From positions 1-64,000 of the forward strand of contig JADFUC010001755.1 of the NCBI GenBank assembly GCA_019722365.1: a stretch of DNA of 64,000 bases, in the 5' to 3' direction. This document shows, in pieces, positions 1-12,826 of this stretch. Under the pieces are notes generated by a model. That model was not told the origin of the DNA, did no database searches, and saw only the letters and a list, made by a program, of their open reading frames with translations. Made by a program: the position numbers and the translations under genes. Source of the DNA: Lithospermum erythrorhizon (lineage: Eukaryota > Streptophyta > Magnoliopsida > Boraginales > Boraginaceae). Within the stretch, counting starts at the first letter, position 1, and each line of letters starts with the position of its first letter.

Positions 1-301
1 CTGTTGCTTCGTTCAGTTTACGTATTGCTGGGCGTGGAGCTTGACATATGAGGAAGGACGGTGAAATTCTTGATCGGAAAGAGAAGGTGTTGAGAATTTA
101 TAAAGAAGTGAATTAGTAAGAATTTTGTGGAGGAATCGTGATGAGTAGAGAGTCGTAATGAGAAGCTGAGAGGATGATATGAGGAGCCGATATCCGCAAC
201 TTTTCGCCTAAGGTTAGTTGTTATGGTTGTTTTGATTTTATCTTTCCGTAGCTATCGAGTTGAGAAATTTCGAGGACTAAATTTTTGTTAGGTGGATAGA
301 A
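1..301 (+). mobile_element. Tekay-like Ty3-gypsy element A: end of pol (chromodomain tail) and polypurine region
   Basis: The window opens inside the last part of a Ty3-gypsy polyprotein. Reading across frames recovers the order seen at the ends of elements B and C: a 'LDRKEKVLR'-like segment near 65-95, a 'WRN'-like segment near 128-140, and an 'M-R-x-RYPQLF' ending near 175-208. This is the integrase C-terminal chromodomain region of Tekay/Del chromoviruses. It is followed by a half-palindrome near 263-285 (aaatttcgaggactaaattt) and a short purine-rich tract, then the LTR. Several stops and frame changes show it is dead. The rest of the element lies outside the window. Confidence 0.7.
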
Positions 302-2475
302 TGTAATAACCGGTAACGGTGATTAAATCGATTAATAAATTAAAATGTGGAGTTATTAATTTAATTATATTAAATTGGACCGCGTTTATATTTCATGGAC
401 TATAAATGTTGATGTTTGAAAGTTAATAGTCAAGATAAGCTAAATCGAGAGAGACATCGCTTAAGCTAAAGCGATCGGGATTTTCACAGCGTAAACTTCG
501 TTTTCCGCCATCGGCTAGCATACCAAACAAGGCCTTAGAAATTAAAACCCGTCTCCACTCCCCTACCCGGCCACGTAGAGACCCCCTCCGTTTCCTTTAT
601 TTTTCTTTCTTGATTTCCCGTCCATCTTGCAAACTTTGGTCCTCAAATTCTTGGAGAGTTTCCCTCATCATCCTCTTCGATTCAGGGTAGAAAAGGTCGA
701 ATCTTTTTGAGTATTTCATGAGTTTCGAATGAGTTGACTTTTTGTTGACTTTTTGTATTTCGATTTATATGGCTATAAACGATTCCTAGGCCTTAAATTA
801 GTTGTTTTTGAGTTAAAGTTAGGAACTTGGATGAGTATTTCTTGATGTTTTGAGGATGTTGACTTTTTGTGAATTGGTTTGACTTTGAATTTTGAGGTTT
901 AATATGACATATAATTATTATCTAAGCTTAGATTATAGTATAGGAGGTGATAATAATCGATTTTTGGGTTGAAAAATGTTGGTGTAGTTGTGTTGACTTT
1001 CGAGTTGACTTCGGGTTGATTTTTTCAAAAATATTTTTAATGGTATAAATATGTTCTCAGACCTTTATTATAGTTGTGTTGAGGTGAAAATTGTGATTTA
1101 TAAGTTATTGGATGAATATATGTTGAAATTAGTTTTATTAGATTTGGGTAGTAAATGGATTTTGAGGTTAAGGGTTGTTAGAAATGGGTTTAGTTAGTTG
1201 ATTAAAATTGTTTAAAGTGTTAGGAATGACATTAGAGAGGGGGCCGAAATGGTTACATTATAGGTTGGTTGAAATCTTGTCGTTTAGTTTATCGTTTAAG
1301 CTTAACTAGTAATATTTTACCTAAAGTGGGCAATTGGTACTAAAATTTGTTAAAAAAGAGAATTAATAACGAAGTTTGTAGTAATTGTGCTACGTATTTC
1401 TTTGGGCTAGAATGTAAGAGGAAGGCTTGTGGATCGATTGATTTCTCGGGCACTAGTGTTAGCCAAGGTGGGATTTATCACTCGTGTGATAATATTATTT
1501 ACGTTTGCGTGAAGTGCTTGATAAATAGATATATGATTACATAATTGTCTTATGAATTAATATGATAGTGTAAATTGTAAAGTTGTGAAATGTTGAGTTG
1601 TATGATGGATGTATTATGTATATTATGGTTGTATCTTTTATATGAGATTGTTGTATTATGTATATTATGGTTGTCATATGAAGATTGTTGTGTGATTGTT
1701 GTATGGTTGTTTTATATGGGATTGTTGTAGTTGTTGTGATATTAATTGAGTTGTGTGTTGTTATGTTTTGTAAATAGTTTGAGGTGTTTGGTGTGATGTT
1801 GGTTGTTGGTCATGCTTGGTTTCATATAGAGGGTGAAATCGCCATATTAAGATATGGTCATGTTTTGAGTCGCGTAAGTCGTAAATGTGAGGCCAGGGGA
1901 TGTTTTATGATATTGTATGAGTGATCGAGAAGGGTGAGCTTTCTTTGAGAAAATGATATGATATTATATGGGGAGCGAAGGGTGAGCTTGCCGGGAAAAG
2001 GATATTATGTTATAATGCCTGTTATATTACATGGGTGAGCACGCGGAAAAAGGGCAATGGCCGGTATATAAATGTAGGGGGACAATTATTGTTGTGCATT
2101 GTCTTGCATTGTGTTGACATTGGGAGGATGTCACTGAGTTGAAATGTTGATAATGTTATGGTTTCATTTTTGAGAGTTTTGGTATTTTATGATTGTGGCG
2201 TAGACATTGTGTTGCCAGAGGGTATAGTGCTTACTTGCTTTACGATTATGTGATGTCTTTGTCTCTGGCGAAATAATATGTTGAATACTTGTGATTGGGA
2301 CCTCTAAATTGTACATATGTTGACAATGGTTATTATTATTATGACAATATTTAGCATGTTGCCCTATTATACATATATATAAGTCTATCGCTATGCATAT
2401 ATCTTTTGTTGTGTACCTCATTTGGGTGTGGGTAAGTTACCACCCCGGTGATCACGTCTCTTGGATCAGAAGGGA
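302..2475 (+). repeat. Element A 3' LTR (Tekay-like), right end approximate
   Basis: The LTR starts with TGTAATAACC directly after the polypurine region, as in elements B and C, but the body is clearly diverged from those LTRs and belongs to another subfamily. It has long T/G-rich runs with many 'gttgacttt' words near 735-1025, and three spaced 'gggtgagc' units between about 1930 and 2060. The right end is placed at about 2475 after a 'ccccggtgatcacg...ggatcag' stretch that resembles Tekay LTR ends. No matching 5' LTR is available, so the end is an estimate. No host gene is visible here; the 65-aa frame at 1347-1544 lies inside the LTR. Confidence 0.5.
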
Positions 2476-4869
2476 GAACGAACTCTAGTCAATCACATAG
2501 GTATACGGTAGTAGACTCCAAGAATTCTTACTTTCTATTTAAGGTAGTAGACTCCAAGAGTCCTTATTTTCTATTTCTCAAGTATACTGACATTCCTTTT
2601 ACTTATGCTTGAAAGGAGTGAAACAAGTCACTCATCTCAAATATTAGTTTCTTGTGTAATCAATATCGTAACTTATTGTGCTATTACACAAACATAACAG
2701 ACATCGTCGCTTATAGGTTGCAAGAACTATAAACTTAACATTCTCATATTCATGAAATGAAAAGCTTCCAAGTTCAAAAAGACTTGTATGATGGCCACGA
2801 GATAATATACGATATATTATTCTTATTGGCATCATCAACTTTCAGTTGAGATCAAGAATCACAACTGTCTCATATGGAGAGGATGGATATGAAATAATAT
2901 ACAATTATACTATTAACATAACCATCTTTGATTTGAGATTCAAAATCTCAATCATAAACTTATATTATTGAACATAAGTTCACAAGTTCTTCCTTATGAG
3001 ATAATGTCTAGAAGAATTGTATAATTTAAACTTCTCTATTAAGTATGTCATACATTCTTAACTTTTAATAGAGGGGTATTGAGTTCTCAACTCAACTTGT
3101 AAGTTATTAAGGAATATTTTCTTAACTTGATTACACATTTGTAATAATTTACATTAAATGCTCATATGGTGAATAATTAGACAATACAGGTATAAAGGGT
3201 GCCATAAATACTATATGCAAAGATAAAACATTACAACTCATAAATTCTTGTCACAATGACAAAATTGAATACTCGATAACACAACCCCGAGCGGCATCAC
3301 GTATATATTTCAACTCTCAATCACATAGGTAAGTAGTTACTACTAATTATGTCAAACATAACTCTTGGTGTCATTTTAAAAGTTCATCTGGAACTATATT
3401 AGTGACCTCTTTCTACCAGCAGACTGGCGATCAATTTGAAAACTCACCATTTAAGCCAACCAAGTCTACGGCAATGAAATTGATTGGATGTTTATAGCCC
3501 CGAAATACGGTCAATTGGAAATCGTATAAGCACCCGTTGGAAAGACACCGCTTAATTATGATACGTCTGATACGGTAGGTCGCGGCATGTCGAGACTCAA
3601 TCGACTTTAGAGTTGGTATGACAATACTACTTAATTTAAGGTGAGATTTGTTATATTTAACAATACTTATCGTCATGTAAGCATACATATTCAAATAAGC
3701 AAAATACAGATTACACCGAATATAAGATTAAATATAATACATATTCGGATTCGTGATATGACTTAAATGAAGAAAATCTAAACTAGACTAGTTCCCTGAC
3801 TATGTCAGTACCAATTAATTAACTAGATTCTGTACAGCTCTTACGGTGGGTCTCCATATTTTAATTAAATTACAATTATATTTAAATAGTAACTAATTAG
3901 CATGCAGTCGTTTTAGTCAAAGGCAAAGCCATTAAAAGCTTTCAGTGGTTTTCTACAAAACAACTTACAAGTTGTATTTCTAAAATACGAGATAATTCAT
4001 ATCACTAGTCTGTGACATCCATCATTATATACGAGCGAGATATTATACATGAATAACTAATTATATTTAGGCATGTAGCATGGATGAAGCAAATGTATAA
4101 GTACAACATAGATCTAAAATATATGTAATTGAATATTCAATATGTATAGCTTGGTGAGCGTGTCGAGCCAGTCGGGCAGTCGACTCGATGGCGGCGATAT
4201 TGTCATCACGTGTTTGCCATGTGGATGCGCTGAAGTGTCTGCGGCGCGTGGTGAGCTGAATGGATCACAGGGGCGGCGTCGGCTCCTGCGTTTCGAGGGC
4301 ACTTAACGTTTTAGTTTTTTGACAAATCTGTCAGTGTTCATCGATTCAACATCGAAGCCGATATAATTTTTTGCTCAAAAAATTCTCAGAAAATTGTAAA
4401 AATTCTAGAAAAATATTTCTAATTGAATTATATAAAAAATTAAAATTAAAGATTAACAATTAATCTGTATTATCATATTTAATTGTATAATCAATCGATT
4501 CAGCTATTTATGAAATACAGTAATTGAGAAAATCAAAAAAATTCTATAAAATTAAGAAAGATATTCCTTATTTGACTTCATAAAAATCATGAATTATTGA
4601 TTAAAATTAATCATATTTGATTCATTAATCACATATATCATATCAATTGAATTAAATAAATATCAAATAACAATTTCAAACATATAAAATTCAAATATCT
4701 AAAAATATAAACAATTTATATAGTATAATTATGTAATTATAATATGAATTGACTCACAACCTGGCTATTTGGAGTTTTCTGATTAAATGCTATTATCTAA
4801 ACCGATTCCATGAACTACGAGATTATTAAAAATAGTAATTTAATAGGAGATTATGTACCTTACACGCTC
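2476..4869. repeat. Degenerate retrotransposon-derived spacer
   Basis: AT-rich sequence without a supportable gene. A 34-bp-scale duplication 'ggtagtagactccaagA' occurs near 2508 and again near 2544. The words 'caatcacataggta' recur near 2493 and 3318, hinting at internal duplication. The style matches noncoding internal regions of LTR elements seen again at 61577-63700. Small reading frames here (for example 3431-3694 minus) have no recognisable domain and unbiased composition. Confidence 0.35.
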
Positions 4870-5421
4870 AATTCTGGCCGAGAATAAAATCGAGAGGAGG
4901 TTTCAAACAGCAGCACGTAAATTGTCTACAGAATAGTCAGGCAATGGTGATCAAATTAACCGCCCGATTTACTAGAAACGATTAAAGTGAACAAATAAAT
5001 TTAGGAGGAAGAAAAAGCTAGTGTTTTAACACTCCTAATATTCGAACAAAAGAGTGGAAAAGAATGTTTTTTGCTTAAATGCTACAAAAGATAAATAATG
5101 AATGAGCAATTGAATTGAACAACTTAAACCTCTATATATAGGCTTCTCAAGCCTACATTTTAGGCTTCTAGAATGTTCCTTTAGAGCATTCTAGAACCTT
5201 CCCATCACATCCCTAAAATCAAGGCAACAAAGGATGAGGCTAGAACGATCTAGGGCCTCCTTTATCTGGGTGTTTTCGGCTGGGGTTGAAATTATGAGTG
5301 AAATTTTGCCGCAATATTCTTATACTTACACTTTAACCCCAGTTATAATCGTATTATAGTTTGATTACGTTGTCTTGTGGAGCCTCACAGGCTCGATTGA
5401 CAAGAGTAATATATTAATTTA
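4870..5421 (-). repeat. Minus-strand LTR fragment of a Copia-like element, cut by element B
   Basis: On the minus strand there is a TATA box at 5131-5140 (complement of tctatatata). Further right, 5330-5420 aligns with 33898-34005 and with 61310-61350: all share 'ccccag..ttataatcg.attat', 'cctc..aggctcgattgacaa' and 'atattaattta'. This is the U3 part of one LTR family present several times in the window. The family continuation seen at 34005-34150 is missing, because Tekay element B starts at 5422. Confidence 0.55.
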
Positions 5422-8051
5422 TGTAGTAACCCGTCCACTGTTAATTTCGATAATAATATTAATTAAGTAAAAAAAATTTATTTGGGCAATTAAGTTTTAT
5501 AATTTAGTAGTAGTAGCCGGGGATAGTGAAGTTAAATTAGATGGATTAAATAAGATTCCGATAACTCGATTAAGCTTGATTTCGGCCTGAAACTCTGTGC
5601 GGCTTTCGCTGACTTAGAGTTAAGTAAGATAATACCGTTAAACTATTCACCTGAAATATCACAAATCATCTCCTTCCATTTTTAGAGAAGGCAGCGAGAC
5701 CCCCGTTGGAGAGCAAAGCAAAGATTTTCTCTTCCGTTTCTTCGTTTATTTGTAGCAAAGATCCTTAAGTTGATTGTTAAAGGCACCCGTAAATAGATTT
5801 CCTGCGAATTTGAGGTAAAAATTAGGTTTTAGTTGATTTCTTAAGGTTAACTTTAGTGGCGTAACTCAATTTTATGATGACTCTAAGTTTGTTATAAGGA
5901 TTTACATGATGTATATAAGTGATTAATTCATGATTTAGAGGTTGTTTGAGGATGTTATGGTTGGGTTGACTTTTCTAGTTTTTGGTTGACTTTTGTTGTT
6001 GATATTTTTATAATACTTTAAATGTGTAGGGAGTTTTAATTGGGACTTTTATTGAATTATTGTGAAGTTAAAATAGTGATTTAAAATTGATTAAAGGGAG
6101 TTAGGTTGAAAAGTGTGATTTGTAAGTTGAGCTATAATTGATATTTTGGAGTATAGATTGTTAATTATGGACTTGAGGGTTAATTAGAATGACTTAGAAG
6201 TTGATATGAAATGTTAAAGTGATAAGATGGAATTTTAGCGGGGGAATCGATTGGGTTGTGTCCGGTGGGATCATTAACTCGTTATTTTATCCGTCATGAT
6301 TAGACCGTTTAGAAATAATTCCACTTAAAAGTTGGTAGTGTATCTTAGAGCATAAGTATAGTCGTAGGTCTTGATTATACTTTACAGGTGTTTTTGTTGG
6401 CGTTATTCGTGGAAAGGGGTGCCGTGATTGTATTCGCGAAGGTTTTGTGGTAGCTAGTAGAGGTGAGTACTTTATCTGGTGTTACGCCTATGTGCTAACT
6501 TAGAATTGTGAGAACATGTCGTTTGTGGTATGATTATGTGAGAATGGTATACATGTAATGGTTGTATGCGATTATGTGTGATTCGTTTGTGTGCGTCGTA
6601 TTGAAATATGATTATGTGATTATATTCTCTGGCGTTGAAGATTGCTTGAAGGTAAGTAATAGCTTGAACTCCCGACTTATGTTTACGTTCCACATTGGCC
6701 TTGTCGGCACTTTTGTATTTTGTGGCCTTGTCGGCACTTTTGGTATGTCTGTGGCCTTGTCTGCAGTTGTGATTGATTTACGATTGTGGGATGTTTTAGC
6801 TGTGTGCTTAATATTGTTTGGGAGTAGAGTAGTTGGTTGGAGTTATGCGTGAGTTTGAGGCCTTGAGTATTAGGATATGACCCTATAGTTGGGATGATTA
6901 GGGGTTAGGTGACTCTCGCTTCCTTCTTGGGGATATGTGACTATTTATTTGCACTTATACTTAGTGTATAAGTGCTGGTTTGCCTTATACTTAGTGTATA
7001 AGTGCGGTTTGCCTTATCTTCGGTATATAAGTGCGGTGTGCCTTAAACTTAGTATATAAGTGCGATTGTGCCTTATGCATAGTGTATAAGTGCGGTGTGC
7101 CTTATCTTGAGTGTATAAAGAATGCTGATTGTACTTATACTTTGCGTATAAGTGCGGTTTGGCCTTCTCTTTCGGTATAAGTGCGGTTTGGCCTGCTCTT
7201 CGGTATAAGTGCGGTGTGATTATCGATTGGTCGTTCACAGGTGAGCGGATTGAGCATATCTTGGCATTAGAGGTTGGTATAGTTGTGGGGATATGAGAGA
7301 TAGATGGTTTGATGACTAGAGTTATAGTCGTTGTTGAGTCTCTTGAGTTCTTTCTGGGTGATTGTGTGCTTTACTGAAACTTTCTATTATATCTTCATAT
7401 GTTATGTCTGAGACTTTCTTTGGAATTATGTTGTATGACCTTATTAGGTAGTCCTGGATATATATATATATATATACATATTTTATTGAATCATATGTAT
7501 TGTCGACTGCGTTCCGTATAGTTCAGAGTTTCACTGTGTTAAGTTTTACTGGCTTTGCGGCTTACACCCCTTTTCGCTATGGGCGGCATTTGTGCAGGAG
7601 TTGGCCGAGGCGGCGGTTGAGCGAGGTACATTGGAGAGTTTGTTCAAGTGGCTAGGTGAGCGTCGGGTGGTGAGGATCTCGCGGTCTCGTTTGATGTGTT
7701 GTCGGCCGATTTTGATTGTTGTATTTTCCTTTTCAAACTTTAGCCTTGTCGGCGGTTGTCATTTTGTGATGAATACACTCTTTACTCTCTTTTGTAGCAC
7801 TTTGCTAGCATTCTTTGTTTATTTGGGATATGTTGTATATATATGGAGTTGGTTGGTAGATATCGCTTTGATGGATTGTAAATGTTAAAGCGTAGCTATT
7901 TTGAGAATATTAATGGAAATCAAATTTATTTTTGGATGAGCGAGTTGTACTTTAAAGCTAATTAGATCCGTCGGTATGGTGACTCACGGTGTTCGAATTA
8001 TGATAACTCTACCGCTTTCGGGGCGGCCGACTTTGGGGCGGAGTCGATACA
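5422..8051 (+). repeat. Element B 5' LTR
   Basis: Begins TGTAGTAACCCG and ends in a GGCGGCCGAC...GATACA context just before the primer binding site. It aligns with 12827-15421 throughout: 'ggttgacttttgttgttg' near 5983 and 13389, 'gcgaaggttttgtggtagctag' near 6436 and 13842, and 'ggccttgtcggcactttt' repeated near 6696 and 6723. It contains a palindromic tandem array at 6944-7215. No host gene is present in these 2.6 kb; the short frames at 6562-6852, 7592-7888 and 7976-8167 are LTR sequence. Confidence 0.88.
6944..7215. repeat. Palindromic tandem array in element B 5' LTR
   Basis: About eight or nine head-to-tail units of roughly 28-30 bp built on CTTATACTTAGTGTATAAG followed by TGCGGTTTGGC. 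Each unit holds a self-complementary core: CTTATAC and GTATAAG around a five-base centre. Units toward the right shorten to 'cttcggtataag'. The 3' LTR carries the same array at 14350-14595. Confidence 0.88.
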
Positions 8052-8055
8052 ATTT

Positions 8056-8066
8056 TGGTATCGAGC
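8056..8066 (+). other. Element B primer binding site (initiator tRNA-Met type)
   Basis: TGGTATCGAGC lies immediately inside the 5' LTR. It matches the usual plant retrotransposon site TGGTATCAGAGC, complementary to the 3' end of initiator tRNA-Met, with one A missing. In element C the matching site is also altered. Confidence 0.8.
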
Positions 8067-8212
8067 TTAAGGTTTTCGGAGTTACTTGGAGTTATACGTG
8101 TGGTTGTGTGTCGGCTTTGTTTTTCTTTGAGCCAATTGTGAGTTGTGTCCTTTATGTAAAAGTCTGAGTCTTTTCTTTTGTTGCGTAGGCTGATTGAGGT
8201 TGCCGCGAGTAC

Positions 8213-9440
8213 ATGGAAGGGGTAGGCCGAGAGGTGCCGGGGGGTAAGCCCGGAGGGAGGCCGGTAGGCAGGGGTATAGTTGTCGATGAGTGCAGCGTGG
8301 ACGGCGGGGTCGGAGGTGCGTGTCTTACGAGCATGTTGAGGAGGAGGAGGTAGGCGTCGTAGAGGGAGAGTGTAAAATGCTCGGGTGGTGGGTAGCGGGG
8401 AGGTCGAATTCGGGAAGTAAGTTGTTTTGACCTTGATTTCTAAAGAGGGATCATCGAAGTTTCGGGGGTTCGCCGAGGCTTGGGGCTATTGAGTTCATCC
8501 GGGACATGAAGTCCATTTTTGAGCCGATGGGGATTGTGGGCGAGATGAGAGTGAAGTTTGCTACTTATAGACTTCACAGGCGCCCATGGTAATTCAGGAG
8601 AACGACATGTTTCCTGGGGAGCAATTTGTTGACTTTTAGGGGTGAATTATTGCATAGAGACAACTTCGCTGGCGGCTTTGGAGAGGCGATTTCGTTGGCC
8701 GAGGGTTCGAAGTCGGTGGAGATAGAGCGATTCGGTGATATGTCTTTGACTACTTCACGATGTTTATTCCGGTAGAAGCGAAGAGGATCCTTTAGAGTTC
8801 GGGGGATGGGTTGGCGTGGGAGATCGTCGCGGATCTCGGCGAGGTTTTTACTAGTTTCCATCTTTGGCAGGAATGGAGCCACGAAGATGGAAATGGGTGC
8901 TGAGGCGAGGCGAGTGGATCGGAGGAGTCGACCTGAGACTTTCGGTTCGGTAGGCTACAAGCTGCAGAGTTCGAGAGGAGGACGGACCCGGCCGAGTCGT
9001 CTGGTGAGCTGCCGGTGCTCCGGCGGTTAGCCGAGAGTTATTCACACTCCGTATACGCAGTGGGCGCTGCGAATCGGCGGGGTCGAGTAGTCTTCTTGGG
9101 GTCGAGGAGAGGTATCCGTTATTCGTTGGCGGATCCGGGCATAAGGCGGCAAGATTGCCGGGAGAGGGTGGTCATTTGTTATCGATGCGATGCTTGGGAC
9201 ATTTGGCGGATTGCCCCAGAGCACCGGAGAGGAGGTGCTAGTGTCTTCAGGCGCTAGTTCGGCCTACTAGAGGTGGTTATCAAAGAAATTAGAGTGGTGG
9301 TGGTGATTCGGCCGTGGAGGCCGGGAATATGGTGGGAGGACCTTAGAGGAGTACCGTGGGTAGCGGCTTTGGCGGAGGCTGGTCTAGGCAGTTAAATGCA
9401 GATTACTCGTCGGGAGGCCGCAGGGATACCCCCGAGTGGT
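8213..9440 (+). pseudogene. Element B gag remnant (capsid and zinc knuckle)
   Basis: Gag packages element RNA in virus-like particles. A Gly/Arg-rich start is readable from the ATG at 8213. A capsid segment follows near 8490-8580, with 'RDMKSIFEPMG' and 'VKFATYRLH' in one frame, typical of Tekay gag. Near 9172-9225 the zinc knuckle is recognisable as CYRC followed, after a frame change, by a GHLADCP-like segment. Several stops and shifts interrupt the frame. The shadow frames at 8574-9257 on both strands are by-products of this region. Confidence 0.7.
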
Positions 9441-12400
9441 GGCAGTACATTATTTACGTGTGATAGTGAGGCCGGGGTGTTGTTTGATTACGGCATTCTT
9501 TTGTTTTTTTAGAGTTTTTATTTCTACATTATCGTATGTTGTGTGCCATTGCTATTCCACTTGAGATTATGACACCGATGGAGGTCGGTTGTGCTTAGAC
9601 TTGTATTTAGAAATTTGTTCTTTGATTGTATGTGGTTAGTGTTTGTCTGTCGATTTACTTCCATTTGAGCTTTTTGATTTCGATCTTATCTTGGTATGGA
9701 ATTGGTTGAAACATCGTACCATAATTGATTGCCATCGGAAGCAGATTACTTTTGGGGGTTAGGGAGACGGATATCAATTTGTTCGAGTTTTTGTGCTCCG
9801 GCTTGAGGCTAGGAGGTTGATTCGGAAAGGGTGTGTTGGGTTCTTGGGATATGTGGTTGATTTGAGTAGAGAAGAGAACATATTAGAGGATGTGCGGGTT
9901 GTTAGAGAGTTCAAGGATGTCTTTCACGAGGGGGCTACCGGGGTTTCCGCTTGAGAGAGGGAGATCGAGATTTGCTATCGAGGTTATTAGGATGCGGCAC
10001 AATTTCTCTTCCGCCCGTACGGTTGGCTCTCGCCCAGGGATTCTGAGGCTACGGACTCAATTCTACGAGGAGTTGTTGGAGAAAGGATTCATCGGACAGT
10101 ATATCTCCCTAGAGTAGAGTGCGCGATTTTTGTTTGTAGAAAGAAAGGATGGTTCGATGAGGTTGTGCGGTGAAATATAGGCGGGTTGAATAAAGTGACC
10201 ATTAGGGCAGTGCCACTGCCGAGTGTGATTTTCTTTGATCGGTGAGAGGATGCCAAGGTGTTCTCGAAGATTGATTTGATGCAGTTATCGTCGGTTGAGG
10301 ATCAAAGGGGAGGATATTCCGAAATCAGCTTTTCGATCTCGTTATGGGCATTATGAGTTTATAGTGATGCCATTTGGATTGACGAATGCACCGGCGGCCT
10401 TTATGGATTTGATGAACCGGGTATTTTGGGAGTATTTGGATGAGTTTGTGGTGGTATTCATTGATGATATTCTGATATATTCCAGAGGGGAGGAGGAACA
10501 TGAGAGGCATTTGCAGATTGTCTTGAGGACCTTGAGACAGCGGTTGTATGCGAGTTTTCTAAATGTGAGTTACGGTTGGCGAAAGTGCGATTCTGGGTCA
10601 TGTTATTTCGGCGGGTATTTGTGTTGATCCACGAGGCGGTGAACAATTGGGGGCCTCCCTTGAGTGTGGTGAGGTTAGGAGTTTCTTGGGGTTGGTAGTT
10701 TATTCTGAGGAGATTCGTGAGGACTTCTCTTTGATCGCGACGCCATTGACCAGGTTGACCAGGAAAGGGGTTCCGTTTATTTGGGATGATGATTGTGAGG
10801 ACTGCTTCAGGATATTAAAGGGGAAGTTGACTACGGCTCCAGTGTTAGCGATACGTGCAGTTACGAGACTCACGTGATTTATACTTGATGCTTCCTGTCG
10901 AGGATTGGGGTGTGTTCGATGCGAGAATGGGAAGGTGATTGCACATGCTTCCCGACGATTGAAAATCAAGAGAAGAACTATCCGACCCATGATCTTGAGC
11001 TTCGCGTGATAGTCTTTGCGTTGAAATTGTGGGAGACATTATACGTATGGGGTTAAATGCCGATTTTTGCGATCGCCAAGAGTTTGAAGTATCTTCGACA
11101 CGAGAGAGATTTAGAATTTAAAAGGCGAGAGGAGGTGGATGGAGTTCATCGGTGATTATGACTTGACTGTGAGTACCGCGGGGGAGAGAGAGCAAATGTA
11201 GTAGGCGATGCCTTGAGTAGAAAGGAAATCAAGGACCCTTGGCGAGAGAGAGATGCAAGCAATTTGGGAGTCGATTTTGAGTGTCGGTAGCGGCGGGGAG
11301 ATTTTCGCCCGTATGAGAGTTCGACGGTGCTTGTGGATCGAATCTTAGAAGCGGGATGATAGGCTGCGGGTTATCGGTAAAGGGACATGAGAAATGGGGG
11401 TCGAGATCGATTTCACCGGTTGATGAAAGTGGAGCCTTGAGAGGATGAATGGCCGGTGTGTGTGCCGTATTCGAGATGAGTTGAAGGGAGATGTGATGAG
11501 GCTTCATGTCTCCTATAAGCGTGTACACCCGGGAGGTTGGCGTATTGGTGGCGGGGAATGAAGAGATCGCGAGTTTGTGGCAAAGTGCTTGGTTTGTGGC
11601 GGTGAAGGCGAGCATAGACATCGTGCGGGTTTGTTGCGGACTCTTCCTGATTCTACGAGGTGGGCGTGGGAGGAATATCACCATGGACTTCATGTTTGGG
11701 CTTCCTAGGACATTGAGGCGACATGATGGGATCTAGATGATTGTGGATAGGCTATCGAAGTTGGCTCATTTCCTACCTATCAGATCTACAGATGGGCCTG
11801 AGAGATTAGCGAAGATCTATGTGGATCCAGTTGTGAGTTCTTGGGGTTCAGGTGTCGATCATTTCCGACCATGACGCTAGATTCACCGAGGTTTTGGAGG
11901 GTTTCCGAGGCAGGGGACTAGAGTGGAGTTGAGCACATCTTTTCATCCCCAGGGCGATGGGCAATGCGAGAGGACAATCTCACGGAAGTTGGAGGATATG
12001 CTACGTTCTTGCGTTACGAACTTCTCCGAGGGTGGGACGATGAGTTGCCCAAGGGCGGGGATTCGCCTACAACATGGCCATGCTAGTATTGAGATAGCAC
12101 TTTTGAGGCATTGTGGGGCGGAGGTGTCGCTACTCCGGTTTGTTGGAATGTGACGTAGGAGAGAGGAAGTTCTGAGTTCGGGGTTGAGTCGAGGAGTTCG
12201 ATTAGGCGGATCGGGTTAATTGTCGAGGGGCCAATTTCGAGAGGATGGCGAGAAAAATATCTGATTATCGCGAGTAGACTTATGCGTTTGAGGTTGGCGA
12301 GCCGTGTGTTCGAGGAGGTATCGAGTGGAAGGGAGTGATGCGGTTTGGGAGGAAAGGGAAGTGGAGTCCTCGTTATATTGGACATTTGAGATCCTTGCAG

Positions 12401-12715
12401 GAGAGTTGGCTCCATTGTTTTATCACATTGGCGTTGCCTCGAGTTTAGATAGGATTCATAATGTGTTCCATGTATCTGTTTGAGAAGTATCCTGACGAGT
12501 TGCCTTCTTAGCTTCGCCTCGGTGGAGCTTGAGGAGGACCTCACACGATTGAGGAAAGACCGATTGAAATTTTGGACCGGAAGAGAAGGTTTGAGGAGTA
12601 AGGTAGTGGCCTTGAGTAGAAAGTCTGTGGAGGAATCAGCGTGTAGAGGAGGCGACTTGGGAACGTGAGGATGAGATGAGGAACCGTTACCCGCAGCTTT
12701 TCGAGGAGATATGAG
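9440..12715 (+). pseudogene. Element B pol remnant: protease, RT, RNase H, integrase, chromodomain
   Basis: Protease is near 9440-9760; its D-[ST]-G active-site motif reads DYG, and downstream 'IDCHRKQITF' matches the family. RT runs about 9880-10650: 'VREFKDVF', then '[18 protein letters not shown]' and the catalytic FIDDILIYS (10457-10483) in an open 110-residue frame from 10295. RNase H is near 10870-11225 ('LDASCRGLG', 'ADALSRK'-like end). Integrase spans about 11450-12100, with 'ITMDFMFGLP' near 11680 and 'FHPQGDGQCERTI' near 11941. The chromodomain tail is near 12440-12715 ('LRSKVVAL', 'RNRYPQLFEE'). At least ten frame changes or stops make it inactive. Confidence 0.88.
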
Positions 12716-12790
12716 TTGGTATGGCTTTTATTTTGTATGGTATCTGATTTCGTGTTGTTATATATGTTTTCTTGGTTGGTTGGGGTTGTC

Positions 12791-12826
12791 AAATTTCGAG
12801 GTCGAAATTTTGTTAGGAGGGTAGAT
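12791..12826 (+). other. Element B 3' inverted motif and polypurine tract
   Basis: Positions 12791-12810 are a perfect inverted repeat, AAATTTCGAGGTCGAAATTT, with 9-bp arms around GG. A purine-rich tract (taggagggtagat) follows up to the LTR start at 12827. The same inverted repeat is at 53748-53767 in element C and in imperfect form in element A. Related words are common at this place in plant chromoviruses. Confidence 0.75.

Noticed and set aside
6944..7215. CRISPR-like repeat array
   Set aside because: Units are contiguous without unique spacers, occur in both LTRs of a plant retrotransposon, and the genome is eukaryotic.
11229..11693. 154-residue minus-strand open frame
   Set aside because: It is antisense to the integrase region of Tekay element B and has no recognisable domain.
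12083..12544. 153-residue minus-strand open frame
   Set aside because: It is antisense to the end of pol in element B; the plus strand explains the sequence.
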